Positions 23,137-35,440 of a stretch of 64,000 nucleotides of DNA are shown in pieces. The notes beneath the pieces were generated by a model, which made no database searches, was not told the origin of the DNA, and saw only the letters and a list, made by a program, of their open reading frames with translations. Source of the DNA: Globodera rostochiensis (Eukaryota > Nematoda > Chromadorea > Rhabditida > Heteroderidae); NCBI GenBank assembly GCA_018350325.1, contig JAEVLN010000015.1:310001-374000 (forward strand), written 5' to 3'. The translations under genes were made by a program, and so were the position numbers. Within the stretch, counting starts at the first letter, position 1. Each line of letters opens with the position of its first letter.

Positions 23137-25951
23137 TCACTCGACTTCGTGAGGTTCGTCCGCAGTTACATCGGCTTCCAAAATCATCGTGTCGTTCGTC
23201 TCGTCGTACCATCCGTTGTTCGGGTCCATCAATTCCTAAATTTCGCATTTTTGTGAAGCTCGCCAATTCGGTCATAATACTTCAAATGACATGAACTGTT
23301 CAAATCCCCAACTATAATTCGAGCTAAAAATGTGGCGGCTGAGCTCCTGGGTATCGTCCTTTTTTCCCTCCTTTTGCGAAACAATTCTAAATGTTGCGGA
23401 AGCGGCACAGCTCCAATTGGTATCTTCTTAATTAAATGATTGATGAAATTGAAATTATTGTTATTGCCAATGCCCACACCAGTGTTTTCATCGTTGAGTC
23501 GGATGTAAAAGCCCAAATATTTTTCTTGCAGATTTGGGCATAGTTCGCAGTCCACTAATATTTTCCAAGGAATGCCCCGGATGTACATGGCCTCGCTGAG
23601 TTGGAAGCTGTTACCATCGCCTTGCGCAAATTCAGACACTTTTTCGATTTTCAGCACAATCTTTCCTTTGGCTTTGTTCGGATCTGAAGTGTAATTTGGA
23701 CAGCTTATAAAATAACATTTAGCCGCGTCCCAATCAATCTTTTATGACTTCGATTTCGGGGGTGGCGCCCAACTCGAAAATGGTTTTATTTTCTAAACCG
23801 GTTTAAACGTTTCTTTTTGATTATACTTTTTCGTAGCATGTTCGAAGCCCTATATGCCGTCTAATAGTGTTTTTATGAAAAATAATTGAGGCAAAAAGTT
23901 GTTTGGACGTATAAAATGCACAAGTCCTATGCATTTAATCTACTAGGGCTGTTCGAGAGGCTCGGTCTCGACTCGAGAAATTTCTCGGATTTTTGGGTGT
24001 CGGTCTCGAGTCTCAGGGTCATTTCTCAGTCTCGGTAAACTGCACGTCTCGAACAGCCCCATAGTCTACCATTGTCGTCCGGTTTGCTCGCGGTCCGTTG
24101 GTTAGTTGGGAATTGCAGCGGGTACTGTTCGGGCAGAGCGGCTTCCGGGTCACAATGGTGCAGAAACACGCCCATCATCTGGTTGCGTGTCAGCACTGCG
24201 GACGGAACTGTCAAAAGCAAAGTTCAATCTAATTCAGGAGTCAGAATTATTGAAATTACAACAAGAATTGACATTTTAAAATCCTTAATTATCCAATCCA
24301 AAATGGATAATACCAATTTTAGCAAAATCCTTCAGTGGCATGAGCGGAAAACGAATTTTGAAGAGTGCCGGGCCGAGCATCGCGCGTCTATTCCCCGCCG
24401 AACAATTTTCCCCCCTTTGACGGCATTTTTCGTCCGCCCAGCAAAGTGCCTGACAAAAAGAATAAATCTCAATAATAATTAAACGATTAAAACAATTTTT
24501 TATTTAATTTTTTAATAAATTTACGGCATTCCAAATTGCAATTTCTCCACAGACAAACAATTGATCACGGCCCAAAATCTCACACAACATTTTTTGGTCA
24601 ATTTCCAAAAATTCTTTTGAGCGGAGCAAAGTGTCCGCATTTCCATCGATGTGCTCCAAACAACGGCGAACAAAGTCCTAAAATTTAATTACAATTATAT
24701 TTAATATACAATCTTATTGCAATTAATTCATTAAAGTTTTTTTTGAAAATATTCTGCACCTCTTCACCAAGAAAACGAGCCTCGGCCAACGCGAGGAAAA
24801 TATTTGGCAGTTTCTCTTTGGGAAAGTCCACGCACGCTTCGACAAGTCCGGCAACGTCATATTTATTGGCTTAATTTTAAAATAAATATTAAAAATTGAG
24901 CAATTTGATGAAAAATTGACAAAATTTTGTTGTAACGTGTATTTTTGTGTAACGTTTCTTCCTAAATTTGCAAACCAACGTTCAAAAAAGCCTCAATTTT
25001 GCCCTTGCTTAAAAGTGGGAGGGGTCCGGCGGCGCCTACGCGTGAAATATTTACGAAAATTCCCTAGCCTCGATTTGATAATTCCATATTAGAGCCCGCA
25101 CAATCGAGATTCTCGATCAAAATCTCGCGCACCGTACCGTTTGCAAATTATGTTAACCGAAAAAAAAGAGAATTTTTGGAACCCAATTCTTTATCAATCT
25201 AAAAATATTAAAAAATTTATTATTTTTTTTCTGACCGGCATAAAGCACAGAAATTGCATTGTCTCCGTTCAGTCCGCGCAAATCGTCCGCATAAATGAAG
25301 GCTAACATCACCTTAAACGCGTCCACCCCCACGTCGGTGATCATCACGGGTTTAACTTTTTTAATAAAATCATTTTAATATTTTTAAACAAAATTTGCGC
25401 ACCCGTCCCAGCGGCGGCGGCGGCAGATTTTGCATTTTCAGCGTCAAAACGGAACATTGCCTTGAAGACGTCGGAGGCCGCCGTCAGAATTGCTTTATGC
25501 GCTGGCAGAAGCTAATATTCAAAAATAATAAATTAATGTCTTAAAACCCCCGCGGGTTTATTCCCTTCAATTTTACTCCTTTTTCGACAATTTTATTTAT
25601 TCTAAACAAAATAAATAATTTAAAATGCAGAATTAAATGAATACCCTAAATTCAGCTCAGGGCTCCGAATTACTAGTATTTCAAAATGGAAATCAGATTC
25701 GGGATCGACGACAAATATCTTTTTACGATTATTTCTTAAATCATGTTTTATTATTTAAAATTTAATTTTAATTCTTTAGGGTTAAATACCAATTTAAGTG
25801 TGAAATATAAAATGCGGACGGAGCAAATAATAATTTTCTTTAACTCACTTCTTGTTCGGCTCCTTCGCCTACCAAAAAGTGCACGTCCGCCCCATCGCCG
25901 GTGCCCAACAAACGCTTCATCCGGCCTCCCAAACTGGCCGATTTCGAAATA
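23137..25951 (-). CDS. BTB-BACK-MATH domain protein
   Basis: Exons in order: 25849-25951 (MKRLLGTGDGADVHFLVGEG), 25403-25511 (LLPAHKAILTAASDVFKAMF), 25236-25355 (VDAFKVMLAFIYADDLRGLN), 24760-24869, 24525-24677, 24314-24449, 24070-24207, about 23325-23683, 23281-23323 and 23137-23235 with the stop. The first three give the BTB fold, the next three a BACK-like helical region (LCWADEKCRQRG), the last three a MATH domain (KIVLKIEKVSEFA, GIPWKILV, KYLGFYIRLND, WGFEQFMSFE, ELMDPNNGWY). BTB-MATH proteins link substrates to Cullin-3 ubiquitin ligases. Phases agree from 25951 to 23683, but the join into 23281-23323 has no good donor in the right phase. The MATH middle is therefore uncertain or decayed. 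An acceptor precedes 25951, so a short 5' exon is probably missing from this model. A small repeat lies in the intron at 23946-24059. Confidence 0.75.
23946..24059. mobile_element. Short MITE in a BTB-MATH intron
   Basis: Inverted ends GGGCTGTTCGAGA and TCTCGAACAGCCCC enclose iterated GGTCTCGAGTCTC-type sequence, 114 bp in all. It lies in the intron between exons 24070-24207 and 23683. The target duplication is unclear. Confidence 0.65.
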
Positions 25952-27524
25952 CTAAAATTAAAACTACGGACGCGCTGGTAATCTCTAGGCCATTTAAAAC
26001 AATAAAATATGTTTATTTTAGCAAATTTTTAAGCAAGTTCTATTACATAATATGTTACCAAAAAGCTAAAGATTCCAAAATGGACCAAAAAAAGGACAAG
26101 AGCATATGGGCCCTCGACGAGGTGCCATCTTAAATAATTTTTAAACTTACTTTTGTGATGAAATCCGCGGACGGGAATTCAAACCCCCCATCCGAAAGTA
26201 AAGAAATTTGTTTTTTTCGTCTTGGAATAGGGAAAATCAATGCTCGAATTACAACAAACCTTAAGCTTTGAATTACATAAAATATTAAATTTTTAAATTA
26301 CTGTAAACATTTTCACAGATTTTTACGTCCTATTTTTATAATTTTATTATAAAGTCCTTGTCAATTTGAAATTTTTTTAAAAGAAAAACCAAGCAAAAAT
26401 TTTGATGAACTTTTAATGAAAAATCCCAAAATTTTTCCTTTGGCGCCTATCGGCACCGCCGGGCTCTCCTTCCCAGAAAAATAAAATGTTCTTGAAAAGG
26501 GGCGGGCACTTAAAACAGAAAATCAATTTGACAATGATATGTATTGAAGATCAACAAAATGTTGGAGAAAATTAAAATTTTTTAGTGTTTCGATAAAGAA
26601 AATTCCGCCCCTGAAAAGTCCCGGTTGGTCCCGGTGCCGGCTGAAAATCTTGGTCCCAGTCCCGATTTTTCTGGTCCCGGTTCTGTACTTACCCCCTAAT
26701 CGCAACATAAAACTAAAAAGACGAACAAAAACCAAAAAATGGCAAAATCGGAGTCAAATGCAAATGCCTAAACTGAATGAATTAATGAAAGTGAAAGGCG
26801 AAAATAGCCAAAAGTGCCCAATGAATGCACTGCAGTGTATGGTAAATGTTAAATTTAAATCGATAATCGTCGCGCACCCTCCACTCCCTCTGGCCCCAAA
26901 AGGTTAAATTTCTCTAACATCCTTCCGCATTTGACCTCCGGACATTTGTAAACATAAACAATCCAACTCTAAACCGGCATTTTATCCTGAGTTGATCTGT
27001 CGATTTGATCAGATCATTTGACTTTGACTGCATCCCCTCAGGCAATGTCACTTTCCGTTCATTCCGCCGGCGGCATTCTTCGACTTAGGTGCTTTAATAA
27101 ATTTGAATTTGCACACATGGAACAATGTGAATTTAATTGAAAAACTCTTTTTTGTTGTTGTTGAGGAAACCGGTCAATTTGCAAGGGAAATTTTTTTGAA
27201 ATGAAATAATTAAAATTTAAATGATCTCAGCTAATGGTAAATCGTACAAATAGAACTTGAACCCGAGACCGTTTTAGCGTACCTATGTCGAACCCTAGAC
27301 CGGATTCGAACAAATGTTGAATTTTTTTTTCAAACCGAAAACACGGCCAATTTTGGGGTTTTCCGGCCATAACTTTTTGATAATTATTTTGGATTTTTAA
27401 AAAACTAAAGGGTTCTCCAAACATTTACAAATATTGCGGTATTTTTTGTGGTTTAAAAGAAAACAATTTCAATGATTTAGTCCATTTTCTTGGTTTGAAT
27501 TTCCCTCTTCAAGTTCCGTCGTCC
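25952..27524. other. Intergenic between BTB-MATH gene and copy C
   Basis: One GGCGCCTATCGGCACCGCCG module lies near 26442, and a GGTCCCGGTGCCGG low-complexity patch lies at 26615-26690. 27240-27330 resembles the dispersed CGAACCC/GACCGGATTCGAAC repeat. No gene was seen, though the missing first BTB exon may lie near 26.0-26.2 kb. Confidence 0.45.
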
Positions 27525-29272
27525 TCAGTTCTTTCTCTTTTTGGGATCACTCGGACCTTCTGTTGCGTCAAGCAGTCTAAAAATTAAAAATGTATAAGAA
27601 ACAAAAATGAAATAAATTTAGAAATACTAAATTGGCGGGAAAAACGGAAAATATGCACCCCTAAGAATGGGGTTTTGATAAACAAATTTGTCAATTTTTG
27701 GTTTAATTTTCAAATTTAGTGCGAATTTCTTAACGAAACAAGACCCCCCCCCCCCCAAAGCTTAAAATAGGCTTAAGAAGGGTCGCTGAAGTAAAAAATG
27801 TTTAAAGTGAATATTTTTTAAACAATATTTATTAAATAATTATAAATTAAAAAAATTCATTAATTCGCTTTGAAAAATTTTCCGTTGTTTTTGGGCCTTT
27901 TTCCGTTAAAGTCTTTCCGTTTTCCAAATAAATTTCCGCCCATCCCTGGAATCCTTACCCGTCGCCGATGTCACTGTCGTTGAAGTTAACGTGAATGCGA
28001 TTCCACTGATGACACCATTCCCACTCAGCCGCCTCATTTTCCCATTTCGCCCATTTGTCTTCGTCCCGTCCAATTGGACAACGCACCAACAACCATTTGC
28101 ATTTGTCAAAGTGGCGAAACATCAATCGCTCCCCCGTCAAATTATTGTTCAATTTGAATGGCCCAATGCCTTCAGAGGAAACAATGATTAAGAGAGATGA
28201 TGAAATTGACAGAAACGACCGAATCGACAAATGCCTAAAATTGAATAAAGTAATTTAAACCGGAAAAATGCCGAATAAAATCAAAAATCACCATTTTCAG
28301 TTCCTGCATTCTGTCCGAATCAAAATAATTGCATTTCAGCATCTTCGGAAGTCCATCCCCGCGGGGCGTGAGCAACCATTTGGCAAAAGCTTGGGACGAA
28401 GAAGCGCCGGCACTGTCATCGATCGGGAACAGTGAAAAAACATAACTGAGTTTGATCACTCGGAGTTTGGCACAATCGCGCAGAACGGTCGGAGAGAATT
28501 GGCGCAAACGGTCGAGACCGGAGTAAGGCAAAGAAATGCCGCAAATGACGTCATTGATCAAAGGCCAAATTTGGTGCCAAATGATTTCCCAACTGCGCTT
28601 TTGGTTCTCGGCTGTTCCGATGGAAAGACTGACCCCTTTGGGGCTAATGCTTTTGATAAATTCGATGACACTTCGATCGATGTAACTAAAGCGGGATTAG
28701 GACTTATAACAGCGATTGTTCTCATTTTTAAATGTCTTAAACTGACCTTATCGTAATGCGTTCAAATCCGATCACTTTGTCTGGAAGTGATTTTTGTGGA
28801 ATTGGCAACCGACGCTCGACCTTCCCGTCGACGAATTTGACAATTTCAGCGCCATTTCCTTCGATTGCGCGACAAATTTCCAAATTTCCCAACGTCCATT
28901 TCTTCGATTTGAAATGCGCGTCCACCAAACGGTCAAATCGAACGCTGAGGGGCGCCACTTTCAGTCCGAGAACAAAAGGCCCACAGAATTTGAAGACTTC
29001 GAACAAAAGGTCGTCGCAAATGAAACTGAAAATTCGGGGATTAAATGAATGAATGGGCCCACGGCAATTCCTCGTTTTATTAAATTTGGATTTTCTTGTT
29101 CGGCGGGAAAAGCGTGAGAACCTTTGAAAATTGTCAGAAGTTTTCTTTTCGCTGATGAAAAAAAAGACTACTATTCCGGTGAAGACGGGGGGATTCCCCC
29201 AAGTCCGTAGAAAGAAGGCAAAACTCACATTTCTTTCAGCCGTTTCTCCACTTTATTCGGATTGTCTGACAT
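27525..29272 (-). pseudogene. F-box-like family copy C (one frameshift in exon 4)
   Basis: All five exons are present: E1 29229-29272, E2 28747-29025 ([20 protein letters not shown]), E3 about 28297-28700, E4 27959-28234, E5 27525-27576 (LLDATEGPSDPKKRKN). E4 is 276 nt where the family needs 3n+2. An extra base near 28170-28185 puts a stop just after [11 protein letters not shown], while the conserved [11 protein letters not shown] part is in another frame. E3 is slightly short around SISPKG. Splice sites look normal. It is either a recent pseudogene or an assembly error of one base; with that base corrected the gene would be complete. Confidence 0.75.
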
Positions 29273-29335
29273 TTTTTGTTGTTTCAAATCCAAATAATTT
29301 TTATGATTTCAATCGGCTAAAAACTAAAAATTAGG
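29273..29335 (-). promoter_or_regulatory. Conserved upstream block of copy C
   Basis: Minus-strand TTTTTAGCCGATTGAAATCA then TAAAAATTATTTGGATTT, ending at the ATG, matches the block before copies A, D and G. Confidence 0.55.
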
Positions 29336-29633
29336 GCACTTATGCAAATGAGGGGTCGCATTTGAATTTTTGATAGAATTTGTTTAAAAAAAAATTGATC
29401 TAAAACCTGCAGAACTTTGCCCAATTTTCGTTGGACAAAATAAGGATGAAGACCTGAAATCAGGACACATCGTATGGTCGGTGAAGGGTAGACATAAAAA
29501 TCGATAAATGTTTCGTCTGACGAGCCAGAGAAACGAAAACTATTTGCCATTTTTGAGCAGTCAAAAGAAAAATGATAAACACCGAAAATCGGTTTTTTAT
29601 AGACCCCTCCCCCCCCCCCACCCCCACCCTAAT

Positions 29634-30176
29634 CAGGGATGGGCACTTCGGCTTCGAGCTTCGTAAAACTTCGGGTATTTTGGGCTTCGAACTTCACACC
29701 CCTAAAGATGGCATTTTTAGTAAGAATTCATTACAGAATTTTGAGCTTAAAGATTTGAAAAACACATTGACAAAAATTAAAAATCCTTAATTTAATATCG
29801 TTGCCAAACACCCACCCCACTGGTATGTAGTATGACTCAGTGGTTAAACCTACTTTTTAACTTATTTATCGAACAAAATAACAAAATGGTGATTTTAATT
29901 GCAAATTTTAGGCACATTTTCCTAATTTAGTTCACTAAAACGGTCTCGGTCTCGGGGTCAAGTCTCGGTAAATTTAAAGCTTTTAACATCACTAGTATTA
30001 ATCATAAATTTCACTTTTTTCTTCAATGATCACTTCAAAAAATCTACCAATAAACGCAATAGTTTTCAAATTCCGTCAGAAAATTTATAAAAACTTCGGC
30101 TTCGAACTTCGTGCTTCGAAAAAAATTGGGCTTCGTTTCGAGCTTCGGGTAGTTCGCCGAGCTTCGCCCATCCCTG
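29634..30176. mobile_element. hAT-like element with CTTCGGGCTTCGAG termini
   Basis: Ends CAGGGATGGGC and GCCCATCCCTG are flanked by ACCCTAAT (29626-29633) and ACCCCAAT (30177-30184), an 8-bp duplication with one mismatch. Subterminal regions iterate GGCTTCGAGCTTCG. No transposase ORF. Confidence 0.8.
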
Positions 30177-30184
30177 ACCCCAAT

Positions 30185-31009
30185 GTGATTTTTCAAAGTT
30201 TGCTTTTACAACATTTTGTATTTCGAAATTTTACAATGGTGGAAAAATTAGATATTCAACTTTCGCTTAATTTCAAATTTATCCACACATCTAAAAAAAG
30301 ATGTTCAGAAAAACCAGGATGAATTTTTTGTCCCAATTGTTTTTGAAATTTGAACATTAAGCTAAATACAGTCATTTTAGATTAGGAAAGTGCACATAAT
30401 TTTGTAATTGCCAGACTTAATGACAACAAAATTAAACAATTTTTATTTATCTATTTAGCCAAAAAAATTTAATGACCTTCAAACACCAGCATATTAACAA
30501 AAAATTAAAAATGTATGCCTGACTAATCAAAAGAATTTTAATATTTCCATTGCGTTGAGTTGTTTTAACACACATTAAGATTACAATTGATAATTTTTTA
30601 GAAAGAGTTTATTAAAAAAATTATTTGGCTAGAAATGGTATGAATTCAAATTTTTAATACTTTTTAATGAAATATTATTTAAAGAAGAAATGGTCAGGAT
30701 GTGCAATTAGATACTGTTGGAAGATTTTTAAAAATTTAGTTGAATTTAATAAATTCAAAAAATTGTTTGAAAGAGATGGAAATTACTGATGCCGAAAGCT
30801 CAATCAAAATAAGTCATTATCTGAAAGTGTATTTAAAAGATTTTTGGTATTTATTTGTTCCAATGTTTAAAAATTGTCGGTGTCGATAAATATGGTTCTT
30901 TTTAGGGGGGATAAATTCAACACAATTTTTCACATTTTTGGCATTGCCATCTTTTTAGTTTTAGCTCATTGGAATCATAAAATCATTTGGACTTAACAAC
31001 AATCAATAA
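30185..31009. other. AT-rich intergenic, 5' flank of copy D
   Basis: Very AT-rich with no gene. The last 60 bp match the conserved upstream block (TTTTTAGTTTTAGCTCATTG near 30953). Confidence 0.55.
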
Positions 31010-33268
31010 ATGCCGGACAATCCGCAACATGTGGAGAAACGATTGAAAGAAATGTGAGTTTTTTTCGGTAATACTTTGGTTTGGCCCCCCTCCTTTTTTT
31101 TTTGTTGAAAAAAACAACATTTTTTTAAACCGATAAATAGGCGTTCCTAGTGGTATTCGGAGGCGTAAAATCCGAATCTGGTCTCCATTTCGAACTCCCG
31201 GACCCGAATTCGAACATTTTTGGAAATTCAAAAATTTCAAAAAATCACTGAAAGTTGCGTTGATCAGCGATCGATTTGATCATTTGGTGGACGCGCATTT
31301 CAAATCGAACAAATGGACGTTGGGAAATTTGGACATTCGTCGTGCAAAAGGAAAGGGCGCTCAAATTGTCAAATTCGTCGACGGGAGGATCGAGCGTCGG
31401 CTGCCAATTCCGCGAAAATCACTTCCAGAAAAAGTGATCGGCTTCGAACTCATTTGGATAAGGTAATTGGCGGTTATTAAAATTCGAAAAGTTTTCTTTA
31501 TAAAATTTCCTATAAACTTAGGTACATCAACCGAAATGTCATCGAGTTTCTTCAAAGCATCCGCCGACTTTTCGACTCCAATGGGACAAAGCTTAAGATT
31601 AGCTCAGGAATGAACCAAAGCCGCAATTGGGAAATCATTTGGCCGTTGTTCACTGACAACATTTGCTGCTTTTTCGTTGATTCCTAGAATTTGGACCATT
31701 TGCCTCCGACCATTCTCCGCAATTGCCCAAAACTCCGAATGATCGAAACTGTTGATCTTTTCCCCGCGTTCCCGGCCGACGACAGTGCCAACGCTTCTTC
31801 GGCTCAAGCTTTAGTTAAATGGTTACACACGCCCTGCGGGGATGGACTTCCGAAAGTGTTGCGAAGCATTTATTTTTATTCGGAAAGAATGGAGGGACTG
31901 AAATTGGTGATTTTAATTTTATTCAATTTCCGATTTAATTCCATTTTAGGAATTTGTCAATTCAGTCGTTTCTATCATTTTTATCATCTGTCTTAATCGT
32001 TGTTGGGATTCTGCTGAAATTGTGCCTTTTGAATTGAAGAACAATTTGACGGGGGAACAATTGGTGTTTCGGCAGTTTAAAAAGGGCAAATGACTTTTGG
32101 TTCGTTGTCCAATTGAGCGAGACGCAGCGAAATGGGCGGCCGAGTGGGAGAAAGAGACGGTAAAATAACAAATAAAATTGAGCATTTAAAGGGCTTTTGA
32201 ATTAGACGGAAGACGAGTCGTTCCCGGCCAACTCGTTCCCGACCCCGACTCGTTCTCCATAATAAAAATGATAAAAACCCTCAAAAATCGTACAAATTCG
32301 TGCGTAGAACATGAATCCGGGTTCTCTTTTTGCGTATGTCGAATCCAGGACCCAAAATTCGAACAAAAGTCGAAAAAAAACACTTTTTTCAAAAAAAATT
32401 TCTAAAAAATTTTTTTTTAAGTCATAAAAAGTTATTTCATTTTGTATCTTTAACGATTTAGAAAAAAACATTTTAAAAACAAAAAAAAAGTGTGTTCGAC
32501 CAAGTGTTCGAATTTGGGTTAGGGGTTCAGAATTGATCAAAATGGAGGTCAGAATCGGATTCTAGGCCCCGGTATACCCCGAGAAAGACCTTTTTATCGA
32601 CTTTTAAAACCAAAAATTTTTTTTAAAGTTGGGGTAAAGGGAACGAGTCGGGGTTTTACCTTTTGAATTGGCAAAGCCACTTTTATATGGTTTCTTAGGT
32701 GCTAAAACGATTCCCAATTCGGTATTTCTATTTTATATGTCCCTCGCTAGGAAATGGATAAAATATATATCATTCAACTCCTCTCCTCGAGCTGATTACA
32801 AATCTGCAAAAAATTTTGAGTCGCTCTCGGTTCTGAGCAAAGTTCTGGCTCCTCAAAGTTGGCCAAAAACCATAGGGGGGACCCTTTTGGTCAAAATTTT
32901 TGGGAAATTTTTATTCAAAAGTGTCTGAAATATGTATGTTATTTGATGCACTCTGGTTACGTTACGAAAAACGAGTCGGGGTGAAGTGAACAAGTCGGAG
33001 TAGGTGAACGAGTTGGGATTTTACTGTTTAAATGCATTTCCCAATAAAATTTTTAATCGTTTTATCGTCCTGAAAAGCATATAAAAGTTGTTTTTGAGTG
33101 ATCTTTATTCTGTCCCATATGATGATCCATTATTTACCGCAGGAGGCAATTAGGTGGTATCAGTGTCAGCGGAATTGCATCGTTATTGATTTCAACGACT
33201 ACATCCTCGACACAAACGAAGGTCCGAGTGAGCCCAAAAAGATTAGAGGAAATTCAAAGCGTATTTAG
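31010..33268 (+). pseudogene. F-box-like family copy D (multiple lesions)
   Basis: E1 31010-31053 is intact ([15 protein letters not shown]). E2 has lost its first part, the whole F-box-like stretch, and resumes at 31247 with [18 protein letters not shown] to 31462. E3 31522-31906 has an in-frame TAG at 31685-31687. E4 starts at 31950, has a Trp-to-stop change just after LVFRQFKKGK, and breaks off near 32163. Its last part, EAIRWYQCQRN, resumes at 33142, about 980 bp later, and runs directly into E5 (LDTNEGPSEPKK) with no intron. A repeat related to the foldback element at 21636-22343 lies in the gap. Confidence 0.85.
32164..33141. mobile_element. Repeat insertion splitting exon 4 of copy D
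   Basis: It carries GACGAGTCGTTCCCGGCC near 32211 and inverted GAACGAGTTGGGATTTT near 33007. The segment around CATGAATCCGGGTTCTCTTT resembles the arms of the element at 21636-22343, and 32855-32905 matches the core of the element at 9757-10001. It is probably a composite insertion; the exact ends were not resolved. Confidence 0.6.
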
Positions 33269-33984
33269 AAAACCAAATTACTCACTTTCAATAGGTAAAA
33301 AAAAATCGTTTTAGCAATTGGGTGCTTAAAAATTGCAAATGTTGAAATTTCGACTTTTGTCAAAAAATCAATTCCTTAAGGATTTCAAATAATTTTAGAG
33401 TTTTAAATGACTGGCTATAAGTACGCTTTCTTCGTGCTTCCTCAAAATGAAACGAGTCTACGAATTCAGAACAAAACAGAACAGAATTGACTTTTTTTTC
33501 TTCTTAATTTTGGAACAGAATAGAGTGCTTTCCGTATTGTCGTCGACTTCAGAGAGGACAGATTACCTTCGAGAAAATATACAACATTTTTATGGCGTCT
33601 GTTTTCGCAAATAAAACAAAAAACAACAAAAATTTGGCTTGAAATTTGTGTATTTTGATACCAACGAACAGGAATATTCGGGATTCATTTTTTGCTCGAA
33701 TAAAAAATTGGAAAAACTGTTTCAATTGTTTTTTGTTTTAATACTGCAAGGCAACCATTTTACGAGAGGAAGAAAATGCAAACCCGAGTTAATTACCTAC
33801 CCCCCCCCCCCCGTTTTAGCGCAATCAAATTGCTTTACACAATTGCAAAAACCATAAACAAATCACTCGATTCCACTGCTAACCCATATTTTATTAATTG
33901 AAAATTCACAAAAATATTTTATTAACTAAAATAAAATATTTTATGGACAAATTTTGACCGGTTACAGGCGCCTTTCCGGAATAC
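33269..33984. other. Intergenic
   Basis: AT-rich sequence with a short poly-C run near 33800. No supported gene. Confidence 0.4.
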
Positions 33985-33992
33985 ACAGGTAC

Positions 33993-35187
33993 CAGGGTTG
34001 CAACGGATTGGGAAAAAAGTCGGATACGGATTTCGGATCGGATTGTTCTTGAGAAAAAAGTCGGATACGGATTTCGGATCGGATAACCCAAAATTTGTCG
34101 GATCGGATATCGGATTTGAAAAAACACCGGATTTCGGATATCGGATAACGGATTTCGGATGAAAAAATTTTTTAGTGGAAAAAACTGAAATTTTAGTGTT
34201 TTTTTAGAAGATTTCCGGGAAATGATAATTTATTCAATGTAACACTCAAGTTCAATAAGAAAAATCGCAAATGGGCAAATTATGGTGAAGAAAAAGTTTA
34301 ACTTCCCATCCAGGGCCGTAACCAGAAAAATTTTTAGAGGGGGGGGGCAAGCCAAAAAAAAGTCGATTCTTAGTTTTTGTTGAAGTTTAACTAAAAATTT
34401 TGTCGATTTTTATTTTTCAAAAATACAAATTTTTTTTGCGAATTCTGCTTGCGGGGTGGGGGAGGGGTCGACGGTGCCGATAGGCGCCGCCGAGAAAATT
34501 TTGAATTTTTAATGTGATTTTTTAAGAAAATTGGTCAAAAAAATGTAAAAGTTTATTTATAAAAATACCAAATAAAAAAATTTTAGGGAAAATATCGATC
34601 TTTGGGGTGGATTTTTGGTAATAGAAAAAGTCCCTTTTTAGGGGGTACATTTTGTTTTATTGCTTTTTTCTTGCGAAATTTTGGGGAAAAATATTGAATT
34701 TTTCTTCAAAATTTCTAAAAAATGCTTAAAAATTGCATTTTTCTCAAGAAAATTGCTTAAAACATTGATTTATTACGGAAAAATCGCGAATTATTGATTT
34801 ATTCTCAAAAAGCCAAAATATTGATTTATATTAACTAAAAACTCGCTCTAATTTTAAAAAAATTTTTCAAAATGAATGCTATTTCCGGGCTTCTCTCATG
34901 ATTCCCTATTCGCAAAAAAAAAACATGTTAAAACTTGAAATCTCGACCCTATTGATAAGCCCTTCGGTATGCTATTATATTTTACTCGTTGGTTCATTTT
35001 TTTGTGTTCAATCATATCGGACAATTATCCGGATTTCGGATCGGATTTGCCAAAATTTGTCGGATCGGATTTCGGATATCGGATTGGCGCCCAAAATTTG
35101 TCGGATCGGATTTCGGATATCGGATTGAGAAAAACACCGGATTTCGGATAACGGATAACGGATTTCGGATGATCCGTTGCAACCCTG
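33993..35187. mobile_element. hAT-like element with perfect 8-bp target duplication
   Basis: Starts CAGGGTTGCAACGGAT and ends with its exact complement ATCCGTTGCAACCCTG. It is flanked by ACAGGTAC at 33985-33992 and 35188-35195. Subterminal regions iterate CGGATTTCGGATCGGATATC. The interior includes a GACGGTGCCGATAGGCGCCG module near 34467 and a GGGGGGGG-containing remnant of another element near 34315. No transposase ORF, so non-autonomous. Confidence 0.92.
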
Positions 35188-35284
35188 ACAGGTACTGTAC
35201 AAGTTTTATATTCAAATTAAATTATGAAAACATAAGACAAAATTATTACTTTTCCTTTATACGACCACAGATTTATGTTTGAAA

Positions 35285-35440
35285 GTAGGGTTGGTCCCCG
35301 ACCCCTCGGGAGCAAGAAAAGTCGGGGTCGGGGTTTTCGTCCCCGACCAAAAAAGTCGGGGATCGGGGTTTTTCCCAGCAAAAAGCCCGAAAAATTCAAA
35401 AAAGTCGGGGACGAAAACCCCGACTAAAAAAATGGGGGGT
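35285..35440. repeat. GTCGGGGTCGGGGTTTTCGT low-complexity block
   Basis: Iterated and partly inverted GTCGGGG/CCCCGAC motifs, repeated in the second duplication copy at 43310-43460. ORFs here are artefacts. Confidence 0.7.
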
